Below are positions 24,701-35,291 of a stretch of 64,000 nucleotides of DNA, piece after piece. Within the stretch, counting starts at the first letter, position 1. Each line of letters opens with the position of its first letter. The notes below the pieces were generated by a model. It saw only the letters and a list, made by a program, of their open reading frames with translations. It had not been told where the DNA came from and searched no databases. A program made the position numbers and the translations under genes. This DNA is from Morinoia aosen (lineage: Eukaryota > Arthropoda > Malacostraca > Amphipoda > Talitridae), in the NCBI GenBank assembly GCA_030386875.1, contig CM059568.1:28080120-28144119 (forward strand), given 5' to 3'.

Positions 24701-27700
24701 TAACAAAATTTAATAAACTCTATACATATTCTATTCATAAATGATTGAATATTTATTTACACTAATGAGCCGACAAGTTGATCGTCGGCACGTAGTTGTG
24801 TAAAGAGAGCGTAGCTCAACAGTGAACACTCCAGACTAATCGACATTACAATCACATACAATACAATATTTCAATCACATTGTCCGCCATTCCAAGTTAA
24901 ATTAAGTAAATAAATTTACGGTCTCACACACCTGTCCTTTATGAAAATATCACAATACCTAGCGTGGGAAGGAAGCAATAACATACGCACATCGAAAGCT
25001 GTTGATTTTAAACTTTTGATAGATTTGTTTGCCACGAGCTTGTTCATTGTTGCAAATAATGTGCAAGAATATACCCAGTATCTAGCAATCAACACTGTAG
25101 ACATTGTGGGCGTAATAATTAAGGTATGATTGAAGAACCTGTGACCATCCATCAGGAAATGGACGAATTCTAAAGTTACACGAGTAATAACTTCCTCTAC
25201 TAACGTATCTAACTCCTAATTTCTGAAGGAGATAACACGGACTATGTCAATATCAAAAGGAACAAAATAAAATTTTTCAGTGAGGCTAATGTTTTTCACA
25301 AAAAGTATTTTACTTAAAATGTGCGTAATAAACACACACACAAGCATATATATACTCAGAATTGTAGCTCTATCACTATAGTTTCACCTAGCGCATTATT
25401 CAAGGTGAGGAACATAGTTCAGAGATGACACCTTGTTTAGTTCTTCTTTATTCGCTTCGCCTTTCCGTCAGCTTTTATTTTTCAAACATCCAAATAGTAA
25501 TTTGAGTTTATAATGTTCAAGTCCGATTTTGAAAGCTGAATAAATGGGGAATCGTAATTATCATCAAGGAAGTGATTCCAGAATTTGAATTCAGCCAAAA
25601 GGAAATCGTGACAGAAATTTAGCATTAGTAAAAGGAGACTTACATTTGTGTTTTATTTTTCGTCAAGATGTTATGATTTACAGTTAGAGCAATGAGTTGC
25701 TGTCTAAGTTTTGAGTTCTTGTTTTTAGTATTTTGTACATAAAAAATTCATGAGCAAATCGATGGTAGTCCCGAAATTTCATAATTGTTAGGTTCTTAAA
25801 GGAATCGTTAGTGCGGGAGACGAATTCGAAGTAAGAGATAGCTCGAATAAATATTTTTTGTGGTGTGAATACTATAACAGGCTTCAATGCCTTGTCAGAT
25901 AAACGTGTGAATCAATGTGCTGTAAAGGATTTTTATCGCATCCTTTAGTAAGAAGTGTTAACTTCATGTAAAATTCTAATAGTAAAAATTGGTTAGTTTC
26001 ATGCGTATATGATTGAATGGGTCTGTAAAAGTCAAATTTTAATTAGTATTATACACTCAAATTTATAATTGCCAGCTTCTTGAATTTTTCCGTCCCCAAT
26101 CATGATGCAAAAGAGTAGTGTTTTTTCTTACACGAGAAAAATATACATTTTGCCTTTTTGGAGACGAAAGGGTATACATTTACACACATTTTGTTCGCTC
26201 AGGGCCAGAGCCGAATATTTACTGGTTCCTGATTTGTTTGAACGAAAATTTTTCCACTGCATGTTTTCGTGGGGATAACTCGTAGATAATGTGCTGTCGT
26301 CCGCATAAAGTGTGAATTTGAAGAATGATGTTCATTTTACAATTAGTGTGTATAAATGAGTAATAGATGGGTCCAAGAGCTGATCATAGGATAATGTCAT
26401 TAGTCATGTTTGTAATAGTTAATTACATTTGTTGAGTCATTGTTTAGATGATAGCTTTTTTGGATATATATATATATATACACCACCAAATGTATGTTCT
26501 GAAGTTGAAGAAAATTGAGAGTGCTATATGTTTCTTTTATCAATATTTGAATAAAAGAATTATAGATATATTTAGCATGGCTTGAGTAGGTACCTTTTGG
26601 AAATGAAAACAGAAATGCTCGTCATAGAGATACGAGTTATGTGTGCAAACGTATGGTATATTTATACATTTTCTTCGGAAATCTTGCTAATGAATGCCAA
26701 TTTTGTGATTGGTCTAATAGAATTATTCCAGGTTTTGTTATCGCTCGTGAAGATGAGAGACGCACAGGCAATTTTCTATGAATTATGAAACATGCCGGAG
26801 AGCAATCCGTTTATAAAAGTAAGAAGAGGTAAAATCAAAGAGCTACATAATTGAGCAGTTTGAGAGAAAATTAATTTTTTTTCATGTGATTTTTCAATAC
26901 GTTAACGCTGCTGGCATCAGCAGAACTACTCCCTGGAGTGAAAAGGACTGAATTAAGTTTAGATCTGCAAGGTAAAGTAAGTAACTATTAGAATCACACA
27001 TTTTTCCATCGAGATTTCAGCCTAATTAACAAATCAATATTTGAATACGTTCGCGGTGCTTCCTCAATCAGTATGTTACATTATGTAAATTGAGCAATGT
27101 TTTTCATTCCATATTGATGATTTTTATTCGGTCTTCATAATGATTTTAAAAAGCTTCACCAATTGCTTGTACTAGGACTGAACAGCGGACATTTTTCAGT
27201 GAAATAGTTCTTTTTGGTGCTCTGGGTTGGCTTGTCACGTTAACGAAATCTTCGGTACAGTTTTAAAAGAAGTTTTCCTTCGTGGTGCTAAATCAAACTT
27301 GCCTTTCTTACCCCTTTATTGAAGATAATTTCAACCGTGATCCACTGCATTTCTCAGCATGTCATTTGGCGTGACTGTGCAAGTTATAATCGGACAGAAT
27401 GTGTCTTACGTATCATTTAGAAGGTTTGTCAGGGCAATGATTGCTTAATCAGTGTGTTTCATTCACAATGTGATTTGGATCTCTTCTTGATAAGAATTCC
27501 TGCTTGTGGTTGAGGGTTTGAGACTGAGTTATCGCGACGATTCAGAAAGGTCTTAGTTGAGTTAGCAGGTTTTTTGCAAAAGACATCCTATTTCAATATA
27601 AGAATAATAAAGTGACCCCATGTACCAAAGGTTTAAATTTCAGTTTAGCAAGCAGTTGGTTGCGTTATGAAAATATTATCTATTATTGAAGCAGCATAAG

Positions 27701-28520
27701 CGAAAATTTTAGTAGATTTTCTTATAAGATGGAGAAAATGTTTTAATTGTATTAAATTCAGAAAGCTCACATTAATTTAAAATTCTGCATTTTAAGCAAA
27801 TACAGATTAAAGTTACCGCAAATTATTGCATCATCGTAGCCAGAGTTGATGAGAAATTGGGATATAAACTAGTTTTTTCATGAATTATTACAGGTTGATC
27901 TATAGATTGTAGCTATGGAAAGTATTTATCATTCTTTTTGGATTCAATGAATAGGTTTATAATGCAATCGAGATTGGATTTTATTCGGGAGAATTTTAAC
28001 ATTCTATTCCTCAGCAAAAAAAATAAATAAGCAGAAGTAGAAACTCAATATTTCATCATGAATGTGCTCAAACTCTGCAGTTTCTTTCATACAAAAAAAA
28101 AAAACCCAAAACGTGAGTTCACGAATAGGCCTTTAGAATACAAATCTGTAGAGGTGTCGGAGCATCAAGTGCCGTGGTTGGGAATGCAGCGTTGAAAATG
28201 CAGGAGCAGTTTTTAGAAAAAGAAAAAATTCCGTGTGAATATAAACTATTCCATCATACGACTCATTGTTCGACTACAGGGAGATTACGAGTGACCCACA
28301 CTAGAGAGTGTCTCAAAAGAGGAAACGATAATTAACGAATTGATTTATCTATTAATTGCAATAAATGCGACTGCAATTGTCTTCCCTGTAAGAAAAGATT
28401 AATATGAAAGTATTAGTACGGATTTATTTAACACGACACCGAAGTTAGATTTCAGCTGTAAATCAGAGCACACTATTTATTCTAATAATTGTTCGCCTAC
28501 CAGACCTTCCATTCACCCGC

Positions 28521-28549
28521 CAGCACCACCACCACCACCACCACCACAC
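28521..28549. repeat. (CAC)n microsatellite
   Basis: About nine ACC/CAC repeats, nearly perfect. Confidence 0.95.
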
Positions 28550-28640
28550 TAATCTAGAAGCCCCACTAAAAAAAATCCTGATCAATTTTTCGCGTACTTA
28601 GTCTAACCAGTCACAGTTTATACTGCAGAGTAGCAGAGAA

Positions 28641-28963
28641 GATTATATTTTAAGTTGGTTTAAGACTCCCTAACCATTACTAAGGCGCTTCCATGCAGGA
28701 GAGGAAGGAAGAAGGCAACGCGTTTTAGAATTAAATGAATGAGGAATCTGACTGCAAGGTGTGTCCTCACATCTTGTACATAGAAACAGCAAGATGGAAA
28801 GAAGTTTACGGAACAAGATATAAGTAAAAAAATTGCAAATGCCGAAATAAAGGAGAGCACTTGGAAAAAAGAGAAGCTTACCCAGCCTTTAACTCTAGCC
28901 CTCAAATCTTCCTGCTCGAAGCCCTAATTCCCATAGATGCAAAAGTTGTTGCCCCCTGAGGAG
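28641..28963 (-). mobile_element. Retroposon R, diverged, just inside the host gene's intron
   Basis: The tail side is GATTATATTTTAAG and the 5' side ends TTGCCCCCTGAGG. Internal blocks are recognisable but mutated. It ends about 55 bp downstream of the splice donor of the 29020-30895 exon, in the same strand sense as that gene. It could affect splicing or polyadenylation, though nothing here shows that. Confidence 0.85.
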
Positions 28964-29013
28964 AGAGTTGCCGCTTTTCTATTCTGTTGCTGTACATCAA
29001 AACGTTTAAAGAA

Positions 29014-29020
29014 ACTTACC
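29014..29020 (-). promoter_or_regulatory. Splice donor of the acidic-protein exon
   Basis: On the minus strand the bases read G/GTAAGT, with the exon ending at 29020 and the intron starting at 29019. It matches the metazoan donor consensus and fits the loss of coding character beyond it. Confidence 0.85.
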
Positions 29021-30895
29021 TTCTTTGAAGAGAATTGTAGTGAAGCTTCTTTTGACGACAGGAGCGGGGTCAGAGTCGTCATCGGAAGGCTGAGAAGGTT
29101 CCGAAATCTGTACGATCTCGAGCTGAATATCTGGCTTTGAAATCTCGACGGTAGACTCGACGCTTGGTATTGTCTGGAGTTGAGTTAGGTCAGTCTGACA
29201 CTGTTTTTGCGCTCTACAAGCTTGTTTGCCATCACTAACCGTGTGAACTGGAACCATACACGCTTCCTGCGCTGTTTGCGTGGTGACGACTGCCTTCGCC
29301 GCGTTTGAGCTCGGCTCAGACTGTGATACTGACGTGTCCGAGAAAACTCTACCATCAGACTCTTTGAATGTGGCCAAGCCTTGAGGGAATTCTCTCACAG
29401 GAAAGAAACTTTCTTGCGCCTCGGGAAACTCAACAGCTTCCAAAGCATTTGCGTCATGCTCTGATGCTGCTGTTGACGGTTTTCTCTCAATATTTGCTAT
29501 ATCTAGTACTGCGAACTGAATTGCCGAGTCAGAAGGAGCTTCAGAAAATTTACGGGAATCTATTTTTGAATCGTTAGCCGAGGCCGATGAAATTAAGTGC
29601 GAATTTTCTATTTGATCGTTCAGAGAGCAATTTTCTTCGGCTAGTGAATCATTCACTAGTGAGTCGGAAACGATCTTTTGGAAAAATGGAGGATCATTTT
29701 TAGAATCATTCATTTTAGCTTCAACCGGTTCCGAGAACGAAACCAGTTTCATTTCCTTCATTTCAGACGGCACGCCTTCGTCGATGTCGTTCATCAAGCT
29801 GTCGATAGAAGTCAGAGGAGTCGATGCGTCAGTTTCATAAAGAGATTCCTTCAATTCTTCCGATGGGCTAAGCACCTCACGATTTTCAACTTCAGATGTG
29901 GCCAGCAAATGAGCCTGGATCATTCCACCTCCATGACTGTCTTCCTTCAATCCCTCCCCGTCCAGCAATAGTGCTTCATTCCTACACGACTTGTCAGCAG
30001 TCTCCACCACTGATGTTTCTAGGACACAATTATCACCTCCGGTTGGCGGAGGAATGAGGGCGTCTCGGGTTTGTTTTTCATGAATCTCTTCAGAATCCTT
30101 CAGATCAACACCACTGAATTCATTCACTGAACTACTCTCAGTTGGTGGAGGGACTTCATGTTTTATTTCATCATCATCACTGTTGTTCATGTCTTTGGCG
30201 TCAGTGATTTTGATTTCATGAATGCTAAGTATGCCTGAAGTTTTTGTTTCCGATTCTGTCTCAGAAGTTTCAGTTTTTGTTTCAGATTCCGTCTCTGACA
30301 TTTCCGCTTTTTCATCTTTCATGTCTTTGCACACGGTAGGCATCCCCTCTGAACAATCAACGCCATTGATAGGGATGGTTAAACTCAGGAAATTTCCATT
30401 TTCTGTTTCTTCATTTTCTTCGGCGTTCAAATAAACTTTAGTGGTGTTACCTACCGTAATTTTTGATGGAGAGACGACAAAGTCGTCAGAATTTGGAACG
30501 AACGACACTTTCCCATTTTCGAGCGACCTTGACTGCAAGTTTCCATGATCGCAATTAATCTTATCAGAAACGACTTGAATCACTCCATTAGCTGAGGTAG
30601 CCAGGACTTTCTCTGAGGTTTCTTCGCGATGCGGCAGTTCAGTCTGATTCATTTCTTTACAACTAACGCTGAATTTTTCTTTGTTTTCATTTTCGTCGGG
30701 GAGTTGGGACGTGACAGAGAGCGACGTCGCACAAGTCACCTCGCTGTCGCCGACGCCGTTAAAGAAATCATTGTTGCGGTCGAAGAAGTCACATCGCTCA
30801 CCTTTGACAGAGAAACCGTCCCTCGAGGGATCTTCGTCGTCGACTTCGGGGGCGACGATGAGATCGTCATTTGTGATCTGAACGATAGACGTCAT
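29020..30895 (-). CDS. Long 5' coding exon of an acidic, probably disordered protein (partial)
   Basis: About 625 residues are open, far longer than any other non-satellite frame here. The start at 30895 has the insect-like context CAAAATG; the product begins MTSIVQITNDDLIV. An upstream in-frame ATG at 31000 would add 35 residues. The frame stays open to 31069, but that codon is GTG. The exon ends at 29020 with AAG/GTAAGT, a consensus donor splitting a codon after ...TTILFKE (phase 1). Reading on hits a stop within five codons, so those residues are intronic. The protein is rich in Glu, Asp, Ser and Asn, with no tryptophan seen and no transmembrane segment or signal peptide. Residues 197-222 hold a duplicated SETESETKTE-type repeat. 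Near the end an acidic DDDSD precedes a basic VVKRSF. I do not recognise the family. A scaffold or cytoskeletal protein is possible, but that is a guess. Confidence 0.85.
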
Positions 30896-31362
30896 TTTGG
30901 TGGAGGGTGAGCTCTGCCCCCCACACGCCGCAGGTTCAGACCCCCCAGCTTGAGGCGCCCCCCGTTGCAGCACCAGGCTGCAGAAGCTGCGATATGACAT
31001 CGCGTCCCGTCTCGAAAACGCTATGCAATAATTTTTCCCTTCACTTTGGTTTTCAGTCAATTTGTGCACTAAACAACACTAGCACATGAACTCTCGTACC
31101 TTGAATGAAATTAGAGTCTAATGTTGACCAAAAACGTTTTAAACGTAATACTCAGTCTAAATTAAAGCGCTTTCACCACTTTTTGCAAGAATTGACAAAC
31201 TATTCGCAAAGCAACTGCTCTGAAATAAATGCGTAAATTTTGCTGCATTAACACACGCTGCATATAAAAGTTACGCACGTAAAACCTGTCTGCTTGGTAA
31301 CTCTATTGGTTGTTTCTATACCTTAAAAACATGAAATAATAAATATTTTCAACATTTTATTT
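30896..31362 (-). other. 5' flank of the acidic-protein exon
   Basis: The frame remains open back to about 31069, and 30900-31000 is GC-rich, consistent with a 5' UTR or a coding extension from the ATG at 31000. An in-frame TAG lies about five codons further upstream. No convincing core promoter is visible on the minus strand. A TATAAAAG at 31263-31270 is on the plus strand and may be chance. Confidence 0.4.
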
Positions 31363-31948
31363 GATTGAATAGGTTAGTTTAACACATTCATCGTGTATCC
31401 GAGGCTGTAAACGCTTGATTTAGTTAGGTTGTAAGTAGTACAACAGGGAAATCAACTTTACTGGTCGAATACATTTTTATCTTTCCCAAGAAATATGCAA
31501 ACACAATTGTACGATAACATTTCACCTCGTATGATAAGTTATTCATTAAAAACGTCGTGAAATAAATGGAACGTCATTCATTTATCAAAACGTGAATTAG
31601 AAATTTGCCAAATGGGACACATGTGGCCCAATACGCAACGAACGTGCTAAGCCTCCCTAACCGCAACAAATGCGTTCCAAGGAGAGAAAGAAGGAAGGCT
31701 CCGTTTTGTATGGAGTTTAGGGAACATGTGGGAATCTATGCACAAAGTATATTTCCACAGAAGATAAAAATCACCTGAGCATAAATAGAAGAAATTGAGA
31801 ATGAAGTTTATGAAATTAGATGAAATTTGGATAAGTAAATTTAGGTGCTGAAAAAAGGATGGCAGTGAACCAAAACAAGATGGTCTTTCATAAAACAAGA
31901 ACTTTCAACAAAAGGAAGGTATACCTAGCATTTACCTCGCAACTCTAC
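31363..31948 (-). mobile_element. Retroposon R split by a piggyBac-like MITE
   Basis: The tail side GATTGAATAGGTTAGTTTAA (31363-31382) is separated from the rest of the element (GCCTCCCTAACC from 31651) by the MITE at 31383-31646. In other copies these two parts are contiguous and join through the same TTAA. The 5' part fades at about 31948 and the terminal hairpins are missing. Confidence 0.85.
31383..31646. mobile_element. piggyBac-like MITE, 264 bp
   Basis: The left end is TTAA (31379-31382) then CACATTCATCGTGTAT. The right end, inverted, is CACGTTCGTTGCGTATTGGG, next to CTAA (31647-31650), a one-base-mutated TTAA. The two ends are related (CACRTTCRTYG). The body is homologous to the compound MITE at 7269-7663. 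TTAA target duplication is specific to piggyBac-type transposition. No coding capacity. Confidence 0.85.
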
Positions 31949-32167
31949 ATCATTACGAATTTCAACAAATGATTTCACGACGCCTTGTGAGCCACCGGTG
32001 GCGCACGGAGGGTGTTTTCACGATGTTGTTGAAACATCTCGATCATGCCTTCATTTAACAATTAAATATTAATGATAACTGAGTTTGTCTCTACTGGTCC
32101 GTCAGTAGTATTATGAAACTCCTCTCCGTGCCCACTGCATGGTGGTGCACGTTGTGATCAAGGTGTA

Positions 32168-32760
32168 AAAGGAACGCGGAATCTATGCACAAGGTACACG
32201 GAAACAGTAAATTGAAAAGGAAGTTTATGAAACAAAATAAAAGATTTGATTAGAATATTAGTTAGTTTAAGCCTCCCTATCCTCAACAAATGAGATCCAA
32301 AGAGAAAAAGGAAGAAGGCACCATTTAGTATGGAGTTAAGGGAACGCGGAATCTATGATTAAAGGGCATAGAAACAGTAAGATGAGAAAGACGTTCATGA
32401 AACAAGATTAAAGTTGAAGAAGGAAATAGTAGGTGCTGAAAAAACAGGACAGCAGTGAACCGAAAAAAGTTGATCCGTAACAAAACAGAAGCCTATGTTA
32501 TTTTAACAAAAAGAAGGCCTACCTAACCTTTAGCTCGGGCCCTCACATTATCCCCCTTGGGAGCGCTAATTCCCACAGATACAATAGTTGTGTCCCCGTG
32601 AGGGGAACAAGATAAAAGTTGAAAAAGAAAGTTGTAGGCGCTGAAAAACAGGACAGCAGTCCGAAAAAAATGATCTGTAACAAAATAAATATCCATTCTA
32701 CCTCAACGAAAGGAAGGCCTTCCTAACCTTTAGCTTGGGACCGTACATATTCCCCCGGAA
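32168..32760 (-). mobile_element. Retroposon R (older copy) split by a second R copy
   Basis: Fragments at 32168-32243 and 32606-32760 join into one R copy once the inner copy is removed. The target duplication AACAARATAAAAG lies inside R's own sequence. Both outer edges are truncated. Confidence 0.88.
32244..32605 (-). mobile_element. Retroposon R, full length, inserted in an older R copy
   Basis: Flanked by AACAAAATAAAAG (32231-32243) and AACAAGATAAAAG (32606-32618), a 13-bp duplication with one mismatch. It has the tail side GATTAGAATATTAG and a 5' end close to CCCCGTGAGGGG. It must be younger than the host copy. Confidence 0.93.
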
Positions 32761-33840
32761 GGGAAACGAGTCCAGCGAATTTTACTCGTCACGTGACGGG
32801 GCGAAAGTGACGGCCTAAAGATTACACCAAGACATCAAGTGTTAATGAACGTTGACAAAGCTTTCCACTAAAGAACGATAAAAAATTTAGCTAATCATGA
32901 CGAGCAGTAGCATCGAGGCTTGAAGAGCTTCTACAATTTCATTACAATAGAAGAATATTGCGTAAACAAGAAATCATAGTAGTTGATCGAAAGCTTTTCA
33001 GGGACGCACATCATTATTAGAGAAAAAGTCAAGTTATTAATGAATAAAGTGCAAACTAGATAGAAATTTTATAAGGTCAACCATTGAAAAAACAAAAAGA
33101 GAGTTTAAATAAAATGAAAGTAGAGAGTATGATGCGTGGATTGGAACATATGTTCAACATTATCGAAATAAAGGCAGTAATCGGAAAGCGTATGAAATTT
33201 TGTTCAAGCTTGGCACAGCAGCAACGCCCAACAAAACTTGAATGAGTGGGAAGCAAACCACGGCTACCTGAATTTAGAAGTGACAAAAAATGAGCATTCA
33301 CGAGGTGCCAACTCGTTGCGTGCGTGCTGGAGTCCGTTATCTGCACTCCGTTTGTTTGATCATGCTTACTTTTCCCTGGTCTGTCTCGAGCGTCAACATA
33401 TCAAATTAATATCTAGTTTTCTCCCCGCTCTTGAGGAGTAGAGAGTCATACATGCGTAATTGCGACCGTCTCAACAGCAGGAAGCTGCGAGATAAAGGGC
33501 TGCCATGACACTCGAGAAGCTGATGGCGTGTCGCAGTACACAGATACAAATGGATGAACCTGTCACGCCTTAAATATTTCTGATAACAAAATGAAAATTG
33601 AAATTAAACATCGATGTATAAAGGCAATAGTATAATCCCATTACAATTCTATTCAGCACGTGCATTCATTATATTATCAACGAGGTTATGACAATTTACC
33701 ATCGAATCAATTCGTACACGAAGATATTTGAAAAATACGGCAAAAATGTATTTCCAACGTTTCATCAAGAAAATGTTATTCTGAACTCATAATTAGAGCC
33801 CTTAACTTTAGATAGCAAGAATATTTATTGCTCTGTTATT
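32761..33840. other. Unassigned AT-rich sequence
   Basis: No gene or element recognised. The largest frame is 89 codons on the minus strand (33077-33346), without a recognisable motif. Confidence 0.45.
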
Positions 33841-33912
33841 TATTTTAAGACTTCCTAGCCATAACGTAACGATTGCAAGAGACCGAAGAGAAGGGACCAT
33901 TTCGTACGGACT
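33841..33912 (-). mobile_element. Retroposon R, short diverged fragment
   Basis: It resembles the tail-side third of R (GACTTCCTAGCCATAACG, then GGGACCATTTCGTACGGA), very diverged. It precedes a better copy in the same orientation. Confidence 0.6.
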
Positions 33913-33935
33913 GTAAAAAATTAAATAATTAGAGT

Positions 33936-34285
33936 AGCTAAATTAGTTTAAGCCTCCCTAACCCCAACAAAGGTGTTACAGAGAGAGGAAGGAGGTTGAC
34001 ACCGTTTAGTATGGAGTTCAGGAAAAGGGATTTCTATGCACAAGGCGAGTCCCCGCTCCTCACCTCAGCACATAGAAACGGTAATTTGTTTTCGAAGTTT
34101 ACGAAACAAGATAAATGTTGAAGAATAAAGTAGTGGGTGCTGAAAAACAAGACAGCAGTGAACCGAAAGAAGACTCCGTGACAGAACAAAAACCCATTCC
34201 ATTTCACCAGAAGGAAGGCCTACCTCACCTTTAGCTAGGGACCTCACATTTTACTCCTGAGAGGAATAATTCCCATATATATCCT
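33936..34285 (-). mobile_element. Retroposon R, near full length
   Basis: It runs from AATTAGTTTAAGCCTCCC to TTCCCATATATATCC, so the last hairpin is degraded. Block order is complete. It includes the longer middle variant with a GTCCCCGCTCC insertion relative to the satellite-embedded copies. Confidence 0.88.
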
Positions 34286-34932
34286 AGGGTAGAGATAGAG
34301 GAGTTTATATTCAAGGTGTATTTACTTAACACAGGATAACCTGCGATTCGGAAAAGCCACTTTGGTCGGAAGAGGAAGAAAAAAACGAAGAAAAGATGGT
34401 GAAGGAGTGAAAACTGGAAGATCTAAAGTGAGCACGAAATACAAAAGTCGTGAAAGCCTGTCGATAATAGCCTATGTAACCTGGCAAAATCCCCTGAAGG
34501 TTTCTTTCGTATAGCTCAGGATAGATAAACCTAACCAATTTGGACCGATTAATTGTCCGATGCTGAGAACTTCAAATGCACATTAATTGAAAAACGCAAA
34601 TTTGAGAACATGAATCTAATTTTGTGTGATCAATATGACTACCAAATTGGCGCACATTATTGCGCTCAAGGTTATAAGAAAGACACAGGACTCGTGTTAC
34701 CACCAATCATGAATAAATAAATTTTTGGGAATCGCCATAAAACTGCAAAACGGAAAATATTTAATACTTTCAAATTCAATGCGCTTAAATTGCATTTATT
34801 GCACGCACTATTATAAACCGTAGAGGAACGAGTTTGCATTTATATCACTTGAAAAATATCATTCTAAAATATATTTCAATCATTCTGACGTTCTCAACAA
34901 ACATCCTTTTCAGTCGTCCAGAGCGATGTTCA
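34286..34932. other. Unassigned AT-rich sequence
   Basis: Nothing recognisable. It ends in the left target duplication AGCGATGTTCA of the next R copy (34922-34932). Confidence 0.45.
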
Positions 34933-35280
34933 TCAGATTGGATGTTAGTTTACGCCTCCCTAACTGTAAAAAAAAAAGCTTTCCTAAGAGAGGAATGCCC
35001 CATTTAGTACGCAGATAAGGGAATGCGAATTAATGCAGACGGAGCTTAGAAACAGAAACTTGAAAAAGAAGTTTATGGAACAAGATAAAAGTTGGAGAAG
35101 CAAGTAGTAGGTGCTGAAAAACAGGATAGCAGTGAACCGAAAAAAAGATGGTCCTTAAAATAACAAAAAAATTTTTCCAAGAAAGGAAGGCCTACCCAAC
35201 TTTCAGCTCGAAGTCTCACGTATTTTCCTCCTGCGAGTGCTAACACCCATTGAGACGATAAATGTATCCACCCGAGGGGG
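34933..35280 (-). mobile_element. Retroposon R, full length, with target duplication
   Basis: Flanked by AGCGATGTTCA (34922-34932) and AGCGATGTGCA (35281-35291). The 5' end is CCCGAGGGGG and the tail side is TCAGATTGGATGTTAG. It is moderately diverged. Confidence 0.9.
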
Positions 35281-35291
35281 AGCGATGTGCA

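Larger units (their letters stand above)
19513..28640. other. Long gene-free, AT-rich stretch
   Basis: About 9 kb with no gene, R copy or element end I could recognise. Open frames are at most about 110 codons and none looks conserved. GC-richer patches lie at 23570-23700 and 24560-24660. Simple repeats include (TA)n at 26465-26481. Because a downstream exon of the minus-strand gene could lie here, absence of a visible exon is not proof that none exists. Confidence 0.45.

Noticed and set aside
29006-29019. Last few codons of the acidic-protein frame before its stop
   Set aside because: They lie beyond a consensus AAG/GTAAGT donor and are read as intron.
31067-31069. Start of the acidic protein at 31069
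   Set aside because: The codon there is GTG, not ATG. The first ATG in frame is at 31000 and the best-context ATG at 30895.
31263-31270. TATAAAAG as the promoter of the acidic-protein gene
   Set aside because: It is on the plus strand, while the gene is on the minus strand.
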